A stretch of 64,000 nt of DNA from Pseudochrobactrum asaccharolyticum (GCF_003314995.1 NZ_QNRH01000012.1:1-64000), one strand, 5' to 3'. Shown: positions 26,792-36,697, counted from the first letter of the stretch. Numbers and translations: made by a program. Notes: generated from the letters alone by a model not told the origin.

Positions 26792-27373
26792 TTGGAATTG
26801 TCACCAACCGTACAATCATTTGTACTTCACTTCGGTGAAATGGGCAGCCGCTGGGGTATTAACCGCACGGTCGGGCAGATTTATGCCTTGCTCTATCTTT
26901 CTAAAGATCCGCTCTGCGCTGATCAGATCGTGGATGCGCTCGGTGTGTCGCGATCGAATGTGTCTATGGGTATTAGAGAACTGCAAGGTTGGAATCTGGT
27001 GCTGCTGAAACATATTCCGGGTGACCGGCGTGATTTTTACTCAACACCGGGCGATGTCTGGCAGATTTTGCGTACCCTTGCTGAAGAGCGCAAGAAACGT
27101 GAGGTTGATCCGACCCTGAGCGTGTTGCGTGAAATTCTCATGGAAAAACCGTCAACAGAGAGTGATGCTTTTGCGCAGGCGCGCATGAGCGATATGCATG
27201 GTCTGATCGAGCGTCTGACCAACTGGTATGATGACGTGAAATCTCTGGAAACCGAACGACTGACCATGCTCCTGAGCATGGGCTCTAAAGTGACGCGTTT
27301 TCTGGAAGCCAAAGACAAGATTGTCTCGCTTGGCCGTAGCCGGTCGCAGAAAAAAGAGGGGCAATCGGATTGA
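26792..27373 (+). CDS. GbsR/MarR-family transcriptional regulator upstream of cydDCAB
   Basis: A 193-residue winged-helix protein. The conserved start LSPTVQSFVLHFGEMGSRWG, then GQIYALLYLSKDPLCADQIV and SRSNVSMGIRELQGWNLV, mark the GbsR branch. The longer frame from 26681 would translate through the palindrome; TTG 26792, with GGGAG 8 nt upstream, matches family starts. Its stop overlaps the cydD start by 4 nt, so it is the first gene of the cyd operon and likely controls it. Confidence 0.85.
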   Translation: MELSPTVQSFVLHFGEMGSRWGINRTVGQIYALLYLSKDPLCADQIVDALGVSRSNVSMGIRELQGWNLVLLKHIPGDRRDFYSTPGDVWQILRTLAEERKKREVDPTLSVLREILMEKPSTESDAFAQARMSDMHGLIERLTNWYDDVKSLETERLTMLLSMGSKVTRFLEAKDKIVSLGRSRSQKKEGQSD

Positions 27374-29232
27374 GTGAAGCATTAGCCGGTTCCGCTGCGC
27401 GTCCCCCGAATATGGCAGCGACCCGGAAAAATCCCGCCCCCGAAATGATTGCAGCGAGCGGCAGTGAAAAACCTGCCGGCGCTGCAAAACCATCTGCGCG
27501 CCGTCGTAAAAGGCGGCCGCAGCCGGCAAATTTACGCAAAGGCAGCTGGTTGCAGGCCTTGGCAGCTCTGATCTGGCTGCCGCAGGCGGGGCTGATGGCC
27601 TATGCAATCAATGAACTGACCGTCAGCGGTAAAGTCAGCAATTTGCTGATGATTGCAGCCGGTATTTTTGCGCTTGGTCTGCTGCGAACTGCGATGCAGG
27701 GTGCTGGCGAGCGCATCGCTTATAAAGCATCGCGCACGGCGCTGTCTGATTTACGTGCAAAATCTGTGGAAGCTCTGGCAGCCCGCTCCCCGCTGGATCG
27801 CAATCGTGCGGCATCGGGTGAGGCGGCAAGTATTCTGGCTGAACAGGCCGAAATGATCGTGACCTATTGGTCGCGCTATCAACCGGTGCAGATGAAAGTC
27901 ATGACTGTTCCGTTTGTCTTTCTTGCTGCAGTTCTGTGGTATTCCTGGGCGGCGGCACTGGTTTTGCTGGTCGCGGCTCCGCTTATTCCGGTTTTCATGG
28001 CGCTGATCGGTTATCGCGCAAAAGCTGCAAGTGAAGAGCAGCTGGTGGAAATGGGGCAGATGAACGGTTTTCTGCTCGACCGTTTACGTGGTCTTGCCAC
28101 CATTCGTACATTTCATGCGGTTGATCTGACTGCACAACGTCTGCGCAATAATGCGGAAACGCTGCGCGAAAAAACTATGGTTGTGCTGCGGATTGCGTTT
28201 TTGTCCTCTGCTGTGCTGGAACTATTCTCCGCACTGGGCGTGGCTATGGTCGCGGTTTATATTGGTTTCCATTTGCTCGGAGAATTAAACTTCGGTGCAT
28301 GGGGCGCGACACTGACATTGGGGCAGGGGTTGTTTATTCTGCTGCTGGCACCGACATTTTTCGAGCCGCTGCGGGAATTATCTGCCGTCTGGCATGATCG
28401 TGCTGCCGGTGAAGCGGCCATTGATGCTCTGGAAAATATCAGCGCGGGCGGTATGAGCCTGACTGCAGAGAGCACTGCTACGCAGGCTGCAGACGAGACA
28501 GATAACAACTATGCAATCTGTCTGCGCGATGTGGACTTCAACTACGATAGCAGCGATGAAGCTGAATTGCTGAGCGGTTTCAATCTGGCGGTCACCAAAG
28601 GCGAGCATGTGGCTCTCTTGGGGCCAAGTGGTGCCGGTAAATCGACAATTCTGGCGATGATGGCAGGGTTGATCGCGCCGCGTAATGGCGATGTGCTGAT
28701 CAATGGCGCAGTGCTGGATCAGAACAATGCGGAAGCCTTACGTGAGCAATTCTCATGGGTCGGGCAGAAACCGCATATTTTCTCCGGTTCTGTACGTGCC
28801 AATATTACACTGGGACGTGACGGCTTTACACTGAATGATGTGCAGGATGCCTTAAAAACGGCGGCACTCGACAGTGTTGCCTCTGCCGCAGCCGCCACTG
28901 ATCTTGGTGAAAACGGCACCGGCCTGTCTGGTGGTGAGGGCTTGCGTCTGGCACTGGCAAGAGCTGCTTTGAAGTCCGGTGCGGATATTATCTTTGCCGA
29001 TGAGCCGACCGCGCATCTCGACAGCGAAACTGCTGCCAAAGCTACGCAGGGCTTGCTGGTTATGGCGCAGGGCAAGACTTTGATCGTTGCAACACATGAC
29101 GAAGAACTGGCACGAAAAATGGGGCGGGTGATCCGTGTGGACAGAGCCGCCGGTGCGCAGAGCCTGCACATTCATGCAGATAGCAAGGATGAAACAATTG
29201 CTGTTTCCTCTGAACGGAGGGCGGCAGAATGA
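27370..29232 (+). CDS. cydD: Cysteine/glutathione ABC exporter subunit CydD
   Basis: A 620-residue half-transporter with six membrane helices (about 60-350) and a nucleotide-binding domain: Walker A GPSGAGKST, signature LSGGEGLRLALARA, Walker B IIFADEPTAHLD. With CydC it exports reduced thiols and is needed for cytochrome bd assembly. The first ~55 residues are a basic, low-complexity extension. TTG 27370 overlaps the regulator stop; ATG 27412 is an alternative start. Overlaps cydC by 4 nt. Confidence 0.93.
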   Translation: MSEALAGSAARPPNMAATRKNPAPEMIAASGSEKPAGAAKPSARRRKRRPQPANLRKGSWLQALAALIWLPQAGLMAYAINELTVSGKVSNLLMIAAGIFALGLLRTAMQGAGERIAYKASRTALSDLRAKSVEALAARSPLDRNRAASGEAASILAEQAEMIVTYWSRYQPVQMKVMTVPFVFLAAVLWYSWAAALVLLVAAPLIPVFMALIGYRAKAASEEQLVEMGQMNGFLLDRLRGLATIRTFHAVDLTAQRLRNNAETLREKTMVVLRIAFLSSAVLELFSALGVAMVAVYIGFHLLGELNFGAWGATLTLGQGLFILLLAPTFFEPLRELSAVWHDRAAGEAAIDALENISAGGMSLTAESTATQAADETDNNYAICLRDVDFNYDSSDEAELLSGFNLAVTKGEHVALLGPSGAGKSTILAMMAGLIAPRNGDVLINGAVLDQNNAEALREQFSWVGQKPHIFSGSVRANITLGRDGFTLNDVQDALKTAALDSVASAAAATDLGENGTGLSGGEGLRLALARAALKSGADIIFADEPTAHLDSETAAKATQGLLVMAQGKTLIVATHDEELARKMGRVIRVDRAAGAQSLHIHADSKDETIAVSSERRAAE

Positions 29233-30935
29233 AAAAACTTGCAGTTCTTAAACCCGTTCTGACACTGTTCTTCTCGGAGAAGCGCGGTAAATTATGGGCA
29301 GGCATGTTGCTGTCTTCCATTACAGTTCTGTGCGGTATTCTTTTGCTCGGTCTGTCCGGCTGGTTCATCACCGCCACAGCCATTGCCGGAATGGCAAGTG
29401 CGACTGCTCTGGCATTTGATGTCTTTGCACCGGCTGCGGGTATTCGTTTGCTGGCGATTTTACGCACAGCTTCGCGCTATGCCGAGCGACTGGTGACGCA
29501 TGATGCTACATTGGCCGTGCTGGCGGCTATGCGGGAGAAATTGTTCCGCAGCTGGGCAGCACCACAGGCAGCAAAAACACTGCTGCGCCGTCCGAGCCGT
29601 CTGCTGTTCCGTCTGACCGCAGATATTGATGCACTGGATGCTTTGTATCTGCGGGTACTGGTTCCTGCTGCGGCGGCTTTTGTGACTATGCTGGTGGTCG
29701 GCATCGCCTTCTGGCTAATGGATACGACTTTCTCTCTGGCTATGGTGCTTGTGCTGCTTGTGGCAGGCTTTGGTCTGCCGGTGATTGCAGCACTCTGGGC
29801 GATGAAGCCGGTGCGCCGTCGCGCCAAGGCTGTCGAAGCGGTACGCGCGCGCAGTATTGATCTGGTTTCCGGCCAGACTGATCTGCTGATGGCCGGACGG
29901 CTGAAAGCACAGAGCGCTAGTATCTGCATGGCAGATCAGCGCTTGTCAGTTGCTGATGATCACCTGAACCGTATCGAAGTCTCTGTCGGAGCCGGTTTTG
30001 GTATTGCCAGTGTGTTGTTGCTCTGTGTTGCATTGCTTGGTGGTGTCTGGCTTGCAGAAGCGGGCGTGATTTCACCTGCCGTTGCGGCTTTCGCGCTGCT
30101 GATGGCTTTGGGTGCAATGGAGCCTTTCGCAGCGCTGCGCCGTGGCGCGATGGAGCTTGGCCGCACATTGATGGCCGCGCAGCGGGTTGGTGATCGCTAC
30201 GATACAAAACCGCATTTCTATATGCCGGTGCAACCGGCCAATCCGCAAGATGCAGTTTATCTCGAACAGGTTGAGATGCGCTATGAGGATAATGCTCCTC
30301 TGGTGTTGCAGGATATCAATCTGACAGTGCGCAAGGGTGAAAAACTGGCAATCGTCGGTACCAGCGGCACAGGTAAATCAACACTCATGGCATTGCTTGC
30401 CGGTGAGATGGTGCAAAACTCAGGTATTGTGCGCCATGATGCGGCAACGCTACTGACGCAGAAAACGCAATTGTTTCAGGATAGTCTGGCAGAAAATCTG
30501 CGTCTGGCACAGCCACAAGCAAGTGATGCGGATTTGATGCAGGTGCTGGAACTGGCCGGTTTGTCCGGAACAGTCACAGAGATGCCGCAGCAACTGGAAA
30601 CCATGCTGGGCGAAGGCGGTCTCGGCCTGTCCGGCGGGCAAGCACGGCGTCTCGCACTGGCACGATTGTTCCTGCACAATACACCGCTCTGGCTGCTGGA
30701 TGAACCAACCGAAGGCCTCGATAAAACCACTGCGCAGGACATTTTGCAGCGTCTGGCGCAAGCGAGTGGCGGATCTGGCACTGAAAACCGCACGATGATT
30801 ATCGCGACCCATTTGCGCCGTGAGGCAGAAATTGCGGATCGTATCATCGTGATGAGCAACGGCCGGATGACGGCGGAAGCACTGAAAAATACACCGGCAT
30901 TTTCAGAAGTTCTGGAAACGCTGAGGCAAGTTTAA
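29229..30935 (+). CDS. cydC: Cysteine/glutathione ABC exporter subunit CydC
   Basis: A 568-residue partner of CydD: Walker A GTSGTGKST, signature LSGGQARRLALARL, Walker B LWLLDEPTEGLD, and the membrane start LLGLSGWFITATAIAGMA typical of CydC. Forms the heterodimeric thiol exporter at the inner membrane. Starts within the last codons of cydD. Confidence 0.94.
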   Translation: MKKLAVLKPVLTLFFSEKRGKLWAGMLLSSITVLCGILLLGLSGWFITATAIAGMASATALAFDVFAPAAGIRLLAILRTASRYAERLVTHDATLAVLAAMREKLFRSWAAPQAAKTLLRRPSRLLFRLTADIDALDALYLRVLVPAAAAFVTMLVVGIAFWLMDTTFSLAMVLVLLVAGFGLPVIAALWAMKPVRRRAKAVEAVRARSIDLVSGQTDLLMAGRLKAQSASICMADQRLSVADDHLNRIEVSVGAGFGIASVLLLCVALLGGVWLAEAGVISPAVAAFALLMALGAMEPFAALRRGAMELGRTLMAAQRVGDRYDTKPHFYMPVQPANPQDAVYLEQVEMRYEDNAPLVLQDINLTVRKGEKLAIVGTSGTGKSTLMALLAGEMVQNSGIVRHDAATLLTQKTQLFQDSLAENLRLAQPQASDADLMQVLELAGLSGTVTEMPQQLETMLGEGGLGLSGGQARRLALARLFLHNTPLWLLDEPTEGLDKTTAQDILQRLAQASGGSGTENRTMIIATHLRREAEIADRIIVMSNGRMTAEALKNTPAFSEVLETLRQV

Positions 30936-31349
30936 CACCATGCCCTGTCCGGCTTCACCGTCGGGCAGGCGACCCCTGATGCCTTTGAAAAGGAGGCTGC
31001 TTTTGAAGCACGATTTTTACATATTATCAGAGAGATGATCTGATCATAACAGATCGCATTATCTGATACTGAAAGCGGTTTTCTCCCAAGCGCCGCTTTC
31101 ACCCCCATAGTGTGAAACCCCTTGCAACTTACCGGTATCTCCGGCGGGAACGGATATTTGTATCTTGAACCTCAGAATTCGTATATTCTGAAATACATCA
31201 GTTTACGTATCCGCCTGCAAGTATCTCACAGACCTTTCCGGCATTCGTGCCGGAAACACAGACTGTCTGATTTAACGCGCATTCCGGCCGGAAACGCCCC
31301 TGTTTCTGATCTAAATGCGCTCAACAGGAGCGCCGCGCCCCCGCGGCGG
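30936..31349. other. Intercistronic region between cydC and cydA
   Basis: A 414-nt stretch without a convincing gene, although a longer frame of cydA runs back through it. CCTGTCCGGC / GTCGGGCAGG just after cydC (30946-30971) forms a 10-bp wobble stem. An ATCTG / CAGAT dyad lies near 31035. A second promoter for cydAB is plausible. No clear FNR box was found. Confidence 0.45.
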
Positions 31350-32954
31350 ATGATGATGGAACTAGATATTGTTTCACTATCCCGACTGCAATTTGCAGTC
31401 ACCGCCATGTACCACTTTTTATTTGTGCCTCTGACGCTCGGATTATCTATTTTGTTGGCGATCATGGAGACGGTCTATGTCATGACCGGACGCCTGATCT
31501 GGCGGCAAATGACGAAATTCTGGGGTACATTATTTGGTATTAATTTTGTCACCGGTGTCGCCACCGGTGTGGTGATGGAGTTTCAGTTCGGTATGAACTG
31601 GAGCTATTACAGTCATTATGTCGGCGATATTTTCGGCGCACCTCTGGCGCTGGAAGGCCTGATGGCATTCTTTCTTGAAGCGACCTTTATCGGCCTGTTC
31701 TTCTTCGGCTGGGATCGTCTTTCCAAGATCGGCCATCTGACTGTGACTTATCTGATGGCCATCGGTTCCAATATTTCCGCCTTGTGGATTTTGGTGGCGA
31801 ATGGCTGGATGCAAAATCCGGTCGGTTCGCGGTTTAATCCGGAAACCATGCGTATGGAAATTACGGATTTCTTTGCCGTGGTTTTCAATCCGGTGGCGCA
31901 GGCCAAAGTGGTGCATACGGTTTCGGCAGGTTATGTTACGGCTTCGATCTTCATCCTTGGCGTATCTGCATGGTATATGCTCAAAGGCCGCCATCTGGAG
32001 ATTGCTAAGCGTTCCATGACAGTTGCTGCATCCTTTGGTCTGGCTGGTGCCTTGTCGGTTGTCGTTCTCGGCGATGAAAGCGGTTATCTGACCTCCGACC
32101 ATCAAAGTATGAAAATGGCTGCGATTGAGGCGATGTGGGACACAGAACCTGCACCGGCTTCTTTTACGGTGATCGGTCTGCCTGATCAGGAAAATCGGGT
32201 GACGCATTATGCCATTCACATTCCCTATGTGATGGGGCTGATCGGCACACGCTCACTGACTATTGAGATTCCGGGCATTAATCAGCTGGTATTGCAGGCA
32301 CAGGATCGCATCCGCGACGGTATGAAGGCCTATGATGCCTTGCAAGCGATCAAAGCAACGCCACGCGGCTCAAGCGCTCCCTTGGATGCGACACAGACCT
32401 TTGAAAAATATGGCGAGCATCTGGGCTATGCTCTGTTGCTGAAGAAGTATATCGATGATCCGCGTCTGGCGACGGATGAACAGATCGTGGCAGCCGCCAA
32501 TGATACTGTGCCGGGTGTGTTGCCGCTGTTTGTCGCCTTCCGTGTGATGGTTGCTCTCAGCATGTATTTCCTGCTGCTGACCGGTACGTTCTTCTTCCTC
32601 TCCGCACGCAGAAAACTGGATAAACATCGCTGGTTACTTTGGGTTGCAGTGTTTTCGATCCCGCTGCCTTGGCTTGCCGCTGAAATGGGCTGGCTGGTTG
32701 CGGAATTCGGACGTCAGCCATGGAGTATTGAGGGTGTGCTGCCAACGGTTGTCGCCGTTTCCAACCTCAGTCCGACAACGGTGCTGATCTCGCTGATCGG
32801 TTTCATTCTGATTTACACGGTTCTGTTCATCATCGAGATGGGCGTGATGCTAAGGGCGATCCGTAACGGACCGCAACCGGATCATGCACCGGTTTCTGCA
32901 CCTTTTGCAAAACCGGAACCGAGTAAACCAGCCACATTAGGGGAGGCAAAATAA
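31350..32954 (+). CDS. cydA: Cytochrome bd ubiquinol oxidase subunit I
   Basis: A 534-residue membrane protein carrying the b558, b595 and d hemes. The start [20 protein letters not shown] contains the high-spin heme ligand His. The GRQPW motif ([16 protein letters not shown]) and a long Q-loop after [14 protein letters not shown], with KMAAIE for quinol binding, place it with the long-Q-loop oxidases. Three consecutive ATGs (31350-31358) precede ELDIVSLS; any could start. Overlaps cydB by 1 nt. Confidence 0.96.
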   Translation: MMMELDIVSLSRLQFAVTAMYHFLFVPLTLGLSILLAIMETVYVMTGRLIWRQMTKFWGTLFGINFVTGVATGVVMEFQFGMNWSYYSHYVGDIFGAPLALEGLMAFFLEATFIGLFFFGWDRLSKIGHLTVTYLMAIGSNISALWILVANGWMQNPVGSRFNPETMRMEITDFFAVVFNPVAQAKVVHTVSAGYVTASIFILGVSAWYMLKGRHLEIAKRSMTVAASFGLAGALSVVVLGDESGYLTSDHQSMKMAAIEAMWDTEPAPASFTVIGLPDQENRVTHYAIHIPYVMGLIGTRSLTIEIPGINQLVLQAQDRIRDGMKAYDALQAIKATPRGSSAPLDATQTFEKYGEHLGYALLLKKYIDDPRLATDEQIVAAANDTVPGVLPLFVAFRVMVALSMYFLLLTGTFFFLSARRKLDKHRWLLWVAVFSIPLPWLAAEMGWLVAEFGRQPWSIEGVLPTVVAVSNLSPTTVLISLIGFILIYTVLFIIEMGVMLRAIRNGPQPDHAPVSAPFAKPEPSKPATLGEAK

Positions 32955-34099
32955 TGGTTTTGTCCGAACTTCTTGATTATTCAACTCTGCGTCTGATCTG
33001 GTGGGTCTTGCTGGGGCTGTTGCTGATCGGCTTTGCTGCGATGGACGGTTTCGATCTGGGTATTGAAACCATGCTGCCTTTCGTTGCCCGTACTGATCTT
33101 GAACGCCGTATGGTGCTGGAAACCATTGAGCCGGTCTGGGAGGGCAATCAGGTCTGGCTCATTCTGGCAGGTGGTGCAATTTTTGCGGCCTGGCCGCAGC
33201 TTTATGCGGTATCATTCTCCGGATTTTATCTGGCGATGTTCATAATCCTGTTTGCGCTGATTTTGCGCCCTGTCGGGTTTAAATATCGCAATAAGCGGGA
33301 AAGCACTTTGTGGCGCACGGGTTGGGACTGGGCCTTGTTCATCGGTGGTTTCGTTCCATCGCTGATTTTTGGTGTGGCTGTCGGCAATGTTCTGCTCGGC
33401 GTGCCGTTCCGTATCAATGACGATATGATGATCTTCTATGAAGGCTCCTTCTTCGCATTGCTTAATCCGTTTGCTCTGCTCGCAGGCTTAATGTCGGTGA
33501 TCATGCTGGCGATGCATGGCTGTGTGTGGCTCTGCGTTAAAACAAGTGGCACAATTGCGGATCGCGCCAGAAAATACGGCACAGTTTTTGCTCTGCTGAC
33601 CGTTGTATTTTACATCGCGGCTGGTCTCTATCTCTGGAAATCCGGTCTTGGCTACCGTATTACGAGTGAAATTGATCCGAATGGTCCTTCCAATCCGCTC
33701 TTTAAAACTGCTGTGGTTGAACAAGGCGCATGGCTTGCGAATTATCTGCGTTATCCGGCTCTCTGGACAATTCCGGCTTTGGGGCTGTTTGCGCCGTTTC
33801 TGGTCATTCTGGCCTTGTGGTTACGCCGTCCCGGCACTGCTTTGCTGTTCGGTAAACTGGCGATTTTCGGTGTGATTACATCGGTTGGCGTGGCGATGTT
33901 TCCATTCATTCTGCCGTCGTCACTGGATCCTGGTATGAGCCTGACAGTCTGGGATAGTTCTTCCAGTCATCTGACCCTGTTTATCATGCTGGTCAGCACC
34001 GGCATCATGCTGCCGATCATCATGCTCTATACAAGCTGGGTCTATTATGTGCTGCGCGGCAAGGTCACGGAAAGCGATATGGAAGAGGGGCATTATTAA
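32954..34099 (+). CDS. cydB: Cytochrome bd ubiquinol oxidase subunit II
   Basis: A 381-residue, eight-helix protein with [18 protein letters not shown] and [19 protein letters not shown] near the start and [19 protein letters not shown] near the end, all CydB hallmarks. Partner of CydA in high-affinity oxygen respiration. The stop precedes a short spacer and cydX. Confidence 0.97.
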   Translation: MVLSELLDYSTLRLIWWVLLGLLLIGFAAMDGFDLGIETMLPFVARTDLERRMVLETIEPVWEGNQVWLILAGGAIFAAWPQLYAVSFSGFYLAMFIILFALILRPVGFKYRNKRESTLWRTGWDWALFIGGFVPSLIFGVAVGNVLLGVPFRINDDMMIFYEGSFFALLNPFALLAGLMSVIMLAMHGCVWLCVKTSGTIADRARKYGTVFALLTVVFYIAAGLYLWKSGLGYRITSEIDPNGPSNPLFKTAVVEQGAWLANYLRYPALWTIPALGLFAPFLVILALWLRRPGTALLFGKLAIFGVITSVGVAMFPFILPSSLDPGMSLTVWDSSSSHLTLFIMLVSTGIMLPIIMLYTSWVYYVLRGKVTESDMEEGHY

Positions 34100-34151
34100 A
34101 AATGACATCTCCCAAAATCGCTCCCGTTTCCTGTTTTTGATGAGGCTTTAA

Positions 34152-34301
34152 ATGTGGTATTTTGCCTGGATATTAGGACTTCCGCTCGCAGCCGCTTTCG
34201 CCGTGCTCAATGCTATGTGGTATGAGCTGGTGGACGATGCTGCCAAGCGCAAAGCGCAAGCACAGAGTGGTGCAGAGCACAAAACAGACAAAACTGTTTA
34301 G
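34152..34301 (+). CDS. cydX: Cytochrome bd small subunit CydX
   Basis: A 49-residue single-helix protein, MWYFAWILGLPLAAAFAVLN then MWYELVDD, the canonical CydX sequence (W-Y-F-A-W-I-L-G). CydX stabilises the CydAB hemes. GAGG lies 6 nt before ATG 34152. It closes the operon and is followed by a strong terminator. Confidence 0.95.
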   Translation: MWYFAWILGLPLAAAFAVLNAMWYELVDDAAKRKAQAQSGAEHKTDKTV

Positions 34302-34322
34302 TATTTGTTTGATGTTGTGCTG

Positions 34323-34360
34323 AAAAAACACCGGTCTGAATATTCAGACCGGTGTTTTTT
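34323..34360. terminator. Perfect 38-bp palindromic terminator of the cyd operon
   Basis: 19 bases (34323-34341) pair perfectly with 34342-34360: ACACCGGTCTGAAT with its mirror, flanked by A6 and T6 runs. The symmetry allows termination in both directions. Confidence 0.9.
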
Positions 34361-34528
34361 CTTTAATGTGGCTGATCACAATATTATTGCCTGCATGATC
34401 TTGCGATAGTGTATTGGCATTTTTGCCACACTGGTTGTTAGGTAAATAAAATTTCGTATTTTGCACCTTGGCAAAACTATTTTCTCATTTATTTTGATTT
34501 CATCTGAAACACTGGCAAGAGGTAAGAG

Positions 34529-34588
34529 ATGCGAGACTATCCATTTCCGTCGGTGCCCGGTGTTCGTGCGGGCATTTCCAAGCTTTAG
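34529..34588 (+). CDS. Candidate 19-aa leader peptide upstream of the ABC exporter
   Basis: ATG 34529 opens MRDYPFPSVPGVRAGISKL followed by TAG. AGAGGTAAGAG directly upstream is a fair ribosome site. The peptide has three prolines at positions 5, 7 and 10, as in leader peptides whose translation speed controls downstream structure. A hairpin (TGCCCG / CGGGCA) lies inside it, and further exclusive hairpins follow. Inference: a cis-acting leader ORF for the ABC transporter at 34728. Confidence 0.45.
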   Translation: MRDYPFPSVPGVRAGISKL

Positions 34589-34591
34589 GTT

Positions 34592-34690
34592 CTTGGCCCG
34601 TCTGACAGGCCAAGGCCTGTCCGCCCTCCCTGAAAGGGCGTCTGTATAAACTTCCTTATTTGCCGTGGCTGAAAAGCTGCAGTTTTTTCT
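34592..34690 (+). promoter_or_regulatory. Attenuator-like hairpin series before the ABC exporter
   Basis: After the leader peptide, CTTGGCC (34592-34598) can pair with GGCCAAG (34608-34614). That segment can instead pair with GGCCTGT downstream (ACAGGCC / GGCCTGT), giving mutually exclusive folds. CGCCCT / AGGGCG follows at 34622-34640. GTGGCT-GAAA-AGCTGC (34665-34680), with a GNRA loop and then AGTTTTTT, is an intrinsic-terminator shape 48 nt before the start codon. Confidence 0.5.
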
Positions 34691-34727
34691 TTTAAAGGAA
34701 CCAGAACCCGTCTTCGTGCGGACTGGT

Positions 34728-36545
34728 ATGATTGATATGACCCGGCTTCGACTGAATTTCCGCGGGCCTGCGTTCCGCAATGTTTTAAGCTACACTTTTG
34801 CGCATTGGCGGAAACAGCCGCTGCGCCTGAGCCTGATGATCATTGGTATGATGCTGGCAACGGCAGCTGATGTTCTGACGCCGCTCTATTCCGGCCGTCT
34901 GGTTGATGCACTGGCATTGGGCAGTGACTCTGCCTTGTCGGCTGCCATTGAAGCGCTGATAATCCTGCTCGCGCTTGGTGCGATGGCACTGATTACACGC
35001 CAGCTGACATTCTATGTCATCACTGATTTTACGCTGAATACGATGAGCGATATGGCGGCAAGTGCTTTTGCCCGCTTGCAGCGTTTTTCGACAGACTGGC
35101 ATGCCAATGCTTTTGCCGGTTCGACAGTGCGTAAAGTTTCGCGTGCCATGTGGGCACTGGATTTGCTCAATGATACGCTGATCATCGCTTTGATGCCGTC
35201 TCTTTTGATGCTGGTTGGGTCTGTGGCGTTGTTGTCATGGTACTGGCCGATGATGGGGCTGCTGGTGGCAATCGGTTCTGTGTTGTTTATCGTCTGTACC
35301 ATTGTAATTTCATTGGGTTTTGTAGCTCCGGCCGCGACCTTGGCGAATAGTTGGGATACGCGAATGGGCGGTGCTTTGGCTGATGCCATTTCGTGTAACG
35401 CGGTAGTAAAAGCCTTTGGTGCTGAAACCCGTGAAGATGCGCGTCTTGAGAAAGTTGTCACTAAATGGCGTGGCCGTACGCGCCGCACATGGCTGATCGG
35501 TACGCTGAACGGCTTCATTCAGGGTGCCAATCTGCTGGTGATGCGCGGTGTGGTGATTGCTTTTGCGCTGTATCTCTGGAGCCAGGGTAAAGCGACTGCC
35601 GGTGATATTACCTTTGTTTTGACTGCGTTTTTTATGTTGCAGGGCTATCTGCGCGATGTGGGTATGCATATCCGCAATTTGCAGCGCTCGGTCAATGATA
35701 TGGAAGAACTGGTACAGATTGAAGCGGAACCTTATGGCATCGCTGATAAGCTCAATGCACCTGCCATTCAGATTACCAACGGCGAGATCAGTTTCGACAA
35801 AGTGACCTTTCATTACGGCAATCATGAAGATCCGCTTTACCGCGATTTCTCGGTGAAAATTGATGCCGGTGAGCGTGTTGGGCTGGTTGGTCATTCCGGT
35901 TCGGGCAAGACGACTTTCGTCAAGCTCATTCAGCGTCTCTACGATGTAAGTGGCGGTGCCATTCGCATTGACGGGCAGAATATCGCTGAGATGACGCAGG
36001 CGTCTCTCCGCTCGCAAATTGCTATCGTGCAACAGGAGCCGATCCTGTTTCACCGCACATTGGCCGAGAATATTGCCTATGCGCGTCCAAGTGCGACGCA
36101 GGCCGAGATTGAAGAAGCAGCACGTCTTGCTAGTGCGCATGACTTCATTAACCGGCTGCCGAAGGGCTACTCAACGCTGGTTGGTGAACGCGGGGTGAAG
36201 CTTTCGGGTGGTGAGCGCCAGCGTGTGGCAATTGCCCGTGCCTTTTTGGCCGATGCACCGGTTCTTATTCTTGATGAGGCAACGTCGAGCCTCGATTCAG
36301 AATCTGAAGTGCTGATCCAACAGGCAATGGAGCGGCTGATGGTCGGTCGTACGACACTGGTGATTGCACACCGGCTGTCGACTGTGCGTGCTCTCGACCG
36401 CTTGCTGGTCTTTGATAGAGGCAAGATCGTTGAGGAAGGCGATCATGATGCGCTGATCCGTAAATCTGACGGCATCTATCGCCGTCTGTTTGAACGGCAG
36501 GCACTGGAACTGACCAAGGGGCTGGAAGACGTTTTTCTGTCGTAA
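34728..36545 (+). CDS. ABC exporter, fused permease and ATPase
   Basis: A 605-residue half-transporter. The six-helix membrane domain spans about 40-320 (LRLSLMIIGMMLATAADVLT at the first helix). The ATPase domain has Walker A GHSGSGKTT, signature LSGGERQRVAIARA, and Walker B VLILDEATSSLD. It resembles multidrug/lipid exporters of the MsbA/ABCB type; no substrate can be assigned. ATG 34728 or ATG 34737 may start; neither has a good ribosome site. The frame running back to GTG 34665 crosses the terminator-like hairpin and is unlikely. Probably acts as a homodimer. Confidence 0.88.
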   Translation: MIDMTRLRLNFRGPAFRNVLSYTFAHWRKQPLRLSLMIIGMMLATAADVLTPLYSGRLVDALALGSDSALSAAIEALIILLALGAMALITRQLTFYVITDFTLNTMSDMAASAFARLQRFSTDWHANAFAGSTVRKVSRAMWALDLLNDTLIIALMPSLLMLVGSVALLSWYWPMMGLLVAIGSVLFIVCTIVISLGFVAPAATLANSWDTRMGGALADAISCNAVVKAFGAETREDARLEKVVTKWRGRTRRTWLIGTLNGFIQGANLLVMRGVVIAFALYLWSQGKATAGDITFVLTAFFMLQGYLRDVGMHIRNLQRSVNDMEELVQIEAEPYGIADKLNAPAIQITNGEISFDKVTFHYGNHEDPLYRDFSVKIDAGERVGLVGHSGSGKTTFVKLIQRLYDVSGGAIRIDGQNIAEMTQASLRSQIAIVQQEPILFHRTLAENIAYARPSATQAEIEEAARLASAHDFINRLPKGYSTLVGERGVKLSGGERQRVAIARAFLADAPVLILDEATSSLDSESEVLIQQAMERLMVGRTTLVIAHRLSTVRALDRLLVFDRGKIVEEGDHDALIRKSDGIYRRLFERQALELTKGLEDVFLS

Positions 36546-36586
36546 GCATTCAATACAACACCTGCTACAGTGGCAGGTCATGGGAT

Positions 36587-36641
36587 GAGAAAGGGCATTG
36601 GTCTTGCGGAAAGCTGACCCTATGTGCCAATGCCCTTTCTC
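36587..36641. repeat. Perfect 15-bp inverted repeat between ABC exporter and ECF operon
   Basis: GAGAAAGGGCATTGG pairs perfectly with CCAATGCCCTTTCTC around a 25-nt loop. A smaller hairpin (ACCTGC / GCAGGT) precedes it. There is no T run, so it is either a factor-dependent terminator or a regulatory structure. Confidence 0.7.
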
Positions 36642-36682
36642 GAATGACGACAAGAAAGTATTTATATCTTGCCAATTAAATA

Positions 36683-36697
36683 TGAGTATTATATTCA
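36683..36697. promoter_or_regulatory. Candidate iron-responsive box (TGA-N9-TCA) before the first ECF sigma gene
   Basis: TGA-GTATTATAT-TCA fits the IRO-box consensus TGA-N9-TCA bound by RirA, the iron regulator of Hyphomicrobiales. It lies 62 nt before the sigma factor start, in a promoter-like AT-rich area. The same pattern lies upstream of the second ECF operon at 62199. Confidence 0.5.

Noticed and set aside
31122-31349. Upstream extension of the cydA frame
   Set aside because: The first 76 codons are Arg/Pro-rich without family similarity; CydA proteins begin at ELDIVxLSRLQF, so the ATG triplet at 31350-31358 is the sensible start.
30936-31349. FNR/Anr box before cydA
   Set aside because: TGATC-type half-sites occur, but none fits TTGAT-N4-ATCAA closely enough to call.
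34376-34780. Minus-strand frame across the ABC exporter leader
   Set aside because: It overlaps the structured leader and the exporter start, shows no family features and has no ribosome site.
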